In this document: one piece after another, positions 61,150 through 64,000 of the stretch
Layout: each line of letters opens with the position of its first letter
Numbering within the stretch: the first letter of the stretch is position 1
NCBI GenBank assembly: GCA_023512835.1
Contig: CM042090.1
Coordinates: 8,105,343 to 8,169,342, forward strand
Reading direction: 5' to 3'
DNA: 64,000 nt
Source of the DNA: Taxillus chinensis
Lineage: Eukaryota; Streptophyta; Magnoliopsida; Santalales; Loranthaceae
Made by a program: the position numbers and the translations under genes
The notes under the pieces: generated by a model
The model's input: the letters and a program-made list of their open reading frames with translations, nothing else
The model's database searches: none
What the model was told of the DNA's origin: nothing

Positions 61150-61735
61150 AAATTTCTATTCTAACATACTCTTCACATCTGAAAATTACTATAATAACTC
61201 TTCACAAATGAAGAGTTACTATTTATTATTTATATTTTATTTTATTATTTTTTTTCTCTCTTTCTCTTCTCATCTCCAATTCTATGCAGCCTCCCATTCC
61301 CATCCCTCTACCCTTGCCGCCCGTCAAAACCCAACCCCCCCCCTTCTTATAAATACATAAAAGGCTAAGTGAAAAAATAATATTATTATTATTTTAACAT
61401 AAATACATATAAAATATAAAAAGCATGTTGGAGTTAAACTATAAAAATGACTCTTTCTTTATCCATCCCCCACCCGCCCCTTCACTTCTCCTCCTATGCG
61501 TTAGCGCTATCTTGATAGAGGTTCGGGTCGCATTATTATCCAATGGTATAGTCTTCTCAGAGGTCACCCATCCTAGGATTTCTCTAGCCTTTACCTCTTT
61601 AACCCTATGGTTCTTTGTTGTCCCTCACCAACAGAGATACCCCAAGGGGTTGTAAAAAATGACTCTTCACATGTAAATTTTTATTCACATGTAGATAAAA
61701 AATACAAAATAGTATTAGAATTGCTCTTATATCGA
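61150..61735. mobile_element. TIR-element-like repeat carrying a 5S-like fragment
   Basis: The left side (TCTATTCTAACATACTCTTCACAT) is inverted on the right (read back from 61735: AGAGCAATTCTAATACTATTT...ACATGTGAAGAGTCA). The 5S rRNA-like piece at about 61530-61645 lies inside. Boundaries are approximate and no target duplication is found. Confidence 0.4.
61530..61645 (-). pseudogene. 5S rRNA-derived fragment
   Basis: On the minus strand CCTAGGATGGGTGACCTC (61580-61563) matches the highly conserved 3' part of plant 5S rRNA. It is preceded by GGCTAGAGAAAT, resembling the rRNA GGCGAGAGTAGT, and followed by a diverged AAG...GCGACCC tail. The 5' half with the internal promoter is unrecognisable. 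Sources could be a 5S pseudogene, a Cassandra-type TRIM LTR or a SINE3 head. Confidence 0.5.
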
Positions 61736-62139
61736 ATGACATGAGACAAATTCTAGATTTTTTATTGTCAAGTCAAATATAAAAATATTTTTTAAATATT
61801 TTTTATATTTATAAATTACTACGATAACTCTTTAAAAATAAAAAATTATTATTCAATCTTTACATAATATTATATTATTTCTTATTATTTTTCTCTTATA
61901 TTTCATCCATCTTTCGCCCGCGGCCTCACCTATCCTTGAGTTAGCCCTAACATCAAAAATTACAACCACAAGAGCATCTTCAACCCTCTCCCTATAAATG
62001 CATACCGTAGCTGCTCCAACCTGCTCCATAAACCACACCCTAAAATAGATAACTCGTTATCACATTCCCCAAATGTAGTAATGATTTTAGGCTCGCTATC
62101 GATTATTTTAATGACGGGAAGAGGGAAGTCGTGGGATGA

Positions 62140-62335
62140 CGCACGTCCCTTGGTGACGCGGGGGCTGGGATGGGCGAGGGTGGGCAACGCAAGCGCTGGG
62201 CAGGGGGATGATGCACGGTGCTGGCCGGGGTGGCGACGCAGGGGCTGGGCAGGGGGATGACACACAGCCCTAGTGGGGGTAGTACGCAGGGGTTGGGTGG
62301 GGGGGATGATGCACATCGCTGGGCAGGGGGTGGAC
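62140..62335. repeat. GC-rich minisatellite with a G-quadruplex motif
   Basis: About three to four degenerate copies of a ~55-60 bp unit with GCTGGGCAGGGGGATGA. Positions 62160-62184 carry five runs of three or more G separated by one to three bases, a textbook G4-forming pattern on the plus strand. Confidence 0.65.
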
Positions 62336-62345
62336 GAGGCTGCTG

Positions 62346-62608
62346 TCGCATTCAAATCGAGCGGCGATCAGAAGGCATACACTCTGAAGAGCTTCGATGG
62401 CTTGTCTTTCGTGGTGAGGGAGGCTGTCACGTTCAAATCAAAGACAATCCAGCACATAGTCAAGGACGGCTGCACCGACAATAACTCCATCCCCTTGCTC
62501 AACATCTCCGGTGAAGTCTTGGCCAAGGTGATCGAGTACTGCCAGAAGCACGTCGCTTTCGAGGAAGATGCTCTCAGACACATTGATCTGCACTTTAACC
62601 CTCATTAG
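62346..62608 (+). pseudogene. Truncated SKP1-like gene copy
   Basis: The plus-strand frame holds the SKP1 BTB/POZ-fold start: LKSFDGLSFVVREAVTFKS, QHIVKDGCTDN, IPLLNISGEVLAKVIEYC. This is the first ~70 residues of a normally ~160-residue protein. The cullin-contact region is partly present, but the F-box-binding C-terminal half is absent and the frame stops 20 codons later. No ATG lies at the proper place: the frame enters from the GC-rich repeat. SKP1 links F-box proteins to CUL1 in SCF ubiquitin ligases; this copy should not function so. Confidence 0.8.
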
Positions 62609-63151
62609 CAGATAGAAAATGTATGATCTATCAATTTATCATGGAGAGGGTTGCTTGAGATTCTATGTTTGTGTGGATCGGATGATATGAATTCAATTGA
62701 ACTTCGAACATCACACAATTGTCGGGTAAATTGATCTGACTTTTTGGTGTTGTAGTGAATATTTTGGTACGTTGTCTTTCTACATCATGGTAATTTCTTG
62801 GTGTATGTAGACGGTGGTGTGACGTTTTTCGTTTGTAATGGAGGTCTACCGAAGCCCCCTTATTGTTTTGCTTATCTGATCGTGGTATCAAGAAAACATT
62901 TCAATCTTTCAAATTTTTAAAAGACCACCGACCCACTTCTCCCTCTTCTACTCCGTCATAGCCAGCAAAGGAAGCTGCCCTCCACCGACGACGAGTAGCC
63001 CTATACCCACCCAGTTTAAAAAATAATAAAATATTTTATATTTAGTTAAAATAGGAAAGATGATTGGAATGAGTGATGTAAAAGTAATTCCATAAAATAG
63101 CTTTTAGCTACAATAGAGAGGATATCTAGGGAGCATGGTTAGAGATGCTCT

Positions 63152-64000
63152 AAAACTTTAAACATAATATGATCTGTTGTCACTTATTTTATTAAATTAA
63201 AATTAATTATCAAATATTGAAATGGTGTATTGATATTTAAAAAAAAAACTATTTCATGATTTCACGTGATTCATGTGGAATGAGGATGAGTAAGAAAAAA
63301 TTAAGAAATAATTATGTGTAATCTAATTATAATTATTATATTAAATATTTATATTACACATACCTATAAAATGTATGAAAAATATTAACAATATTATACT
63401 ATAAATGCATCGATAATACTCATATTTTCAAATGAATATAAAAATATGTGTACCAAAAAATTATACTAAAAATCTCGAGAAGTGATATTGTTGACATTAA
63501 TAGTGATATTTATAAAATATTTTATTAATAATTCTATGTTTTATAAACAATAATGATATGTATAAAAAAGATAGCAGCGGTTTTTTTTGACTGGTAATAG
63601 ACATTAGTAAATAGCTTGCAAATTGTTAGTAACAATATATTATGTTATATTATGATGCATAATATTTATAAAAAATTCAGATGCTATTGTCTATTGATTA
63701 TAAAATAAATATGCGCATCAAATTTAAAATATATAAATTTAATAATATAAATAATCTTATGATCAAATACATTAAATTCAAGCTAAGAAATTTATCTACG
63801 TATCTTTTTTCTTAACTTTGCTATTAACGTATACTAAACACGCATCTACACATGATATGCCCTTAGTAAGCTTACGAATATGTGACCCTTAAAGAATAAA
63901 ATTCTCAATTTATTCTGTAGTGATTAGGGTTAGAGAATGAATCTAAGCAATGATTCAAGCTTAACCTTATATAATTCAAACTTATAAGATTAATAATTAA
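63152..64000. other. Intergenic, very AT-rich
   Basis: No open frame, RNA gene or element end could be supported here. Confidence 0.5.

Larger units (their letters stand above)
61971..63151. mobile_element. Non-autonomous TIR element enclosing an SKP1 fragment
   Basis: Left terminus AGAGCATCTTCAACCCTCTC and right terminus, read inward on the minus strand, AGAGCATCTCTAACCATGCT form inverted repeats. They match over ~25 bp with one gap, continuing to a shared GTAGCT at about 45 bp. Between them are a GC-rich minisatellite (62140-62335) and a truncated SKP1 sequence (62346-62608). This is the design of gene-capturing Pack-TIR elements. Flanking TAA/CAA triplets are only a weak target duplication, so the superfamily is undecided. 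Confidence 0.5.

Overview
The window is nuclear DNA of a flowering plant. Evidence: split genes with GT-AG introns, plant-restricted families (CC-NB-ARC-LRR, PPR, FANTASTIC FOUR, class VI receptor-like cytoplasmic kinase, FAR1-type transposase), many LTR retrotransposons and MITEs, and AT-rich intergenic DNA. The species cannot be told from sequence alone; nothing points to a grass.

Layout. 0-15 kb: a disease-resistance locus on the minus strand, with one intact 1433-residue CNL gene (4055-8356) and a 5'-truncated tandem copy keeping only C-terminal LRRs (1565-about 3110). PPR gene relics lie on both sides (180-335 and 14060-14770), together with an ~860 bp duplicated non-coding segment (354-1218 and 12500-13348) and a 272 bp tandem duplication. 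15-17.5 kb: unrecognised repeat-like DNA, including a GC-rich block and a very T-rich stretch. 17.5-27.4 kb: a nest of retrotransposons. A Ty1/copia element with 302 bp TA...TA LTRs and a GTCTA target duplication contains a degenerate minus-strand Ty3/gypsy element (17926-23008), a second partial copy of its own LTR (23009-23262) and a solo LTR inserted in gag (23586-24903). 29-34 kb: two host genes on the minus strand, a GC-rich intronless secreted LRR protein and a seven-exon RLCK-VI kinase. 34.6-41.7 kb: a second copia element that has a 3' LTR but no 5' LTR, starts exactly at its primer-binding site, is flanked by a ~600 bp direct duplication of the kinase upstream region, and is itself interrupted by a 1411 bp solo LTR. 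44.5-45.2 kb: a FANTASTIC FOUR-like gene on the plus strand. 46.4-47.4 kb: a FAR1/MULE transposase relic. 49.4-51.9 kb: a four-exon DNase I-like (EEP) gene. 52-56.5 kb: MITEs and a LINE relic. 56.9-59.8 kb: a RING E3 ligase gene of the RF298 type. 61-63.2 kb: nested TIR elements carrying a 5S rRNA-like fragment and a truncated SKP1 copy.

Six host genes look intact: CNL, secreted LRR, RLCK, FAF-like, EEP and RING E3. They are separate transcription units without operon-like logic; the CNL and its truncated neighbour are one local duplication cluster. The most unusual structure is the one-LTR copia insertion with its long target duplication, which matches the cDNA left when reverse transcription stops after the first strand transfer. 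Exon boundaries were worked out by hand from splice signals and reading phase; coordinates of element ends are exact where a target duplication is quoted, and approximate otherwise.
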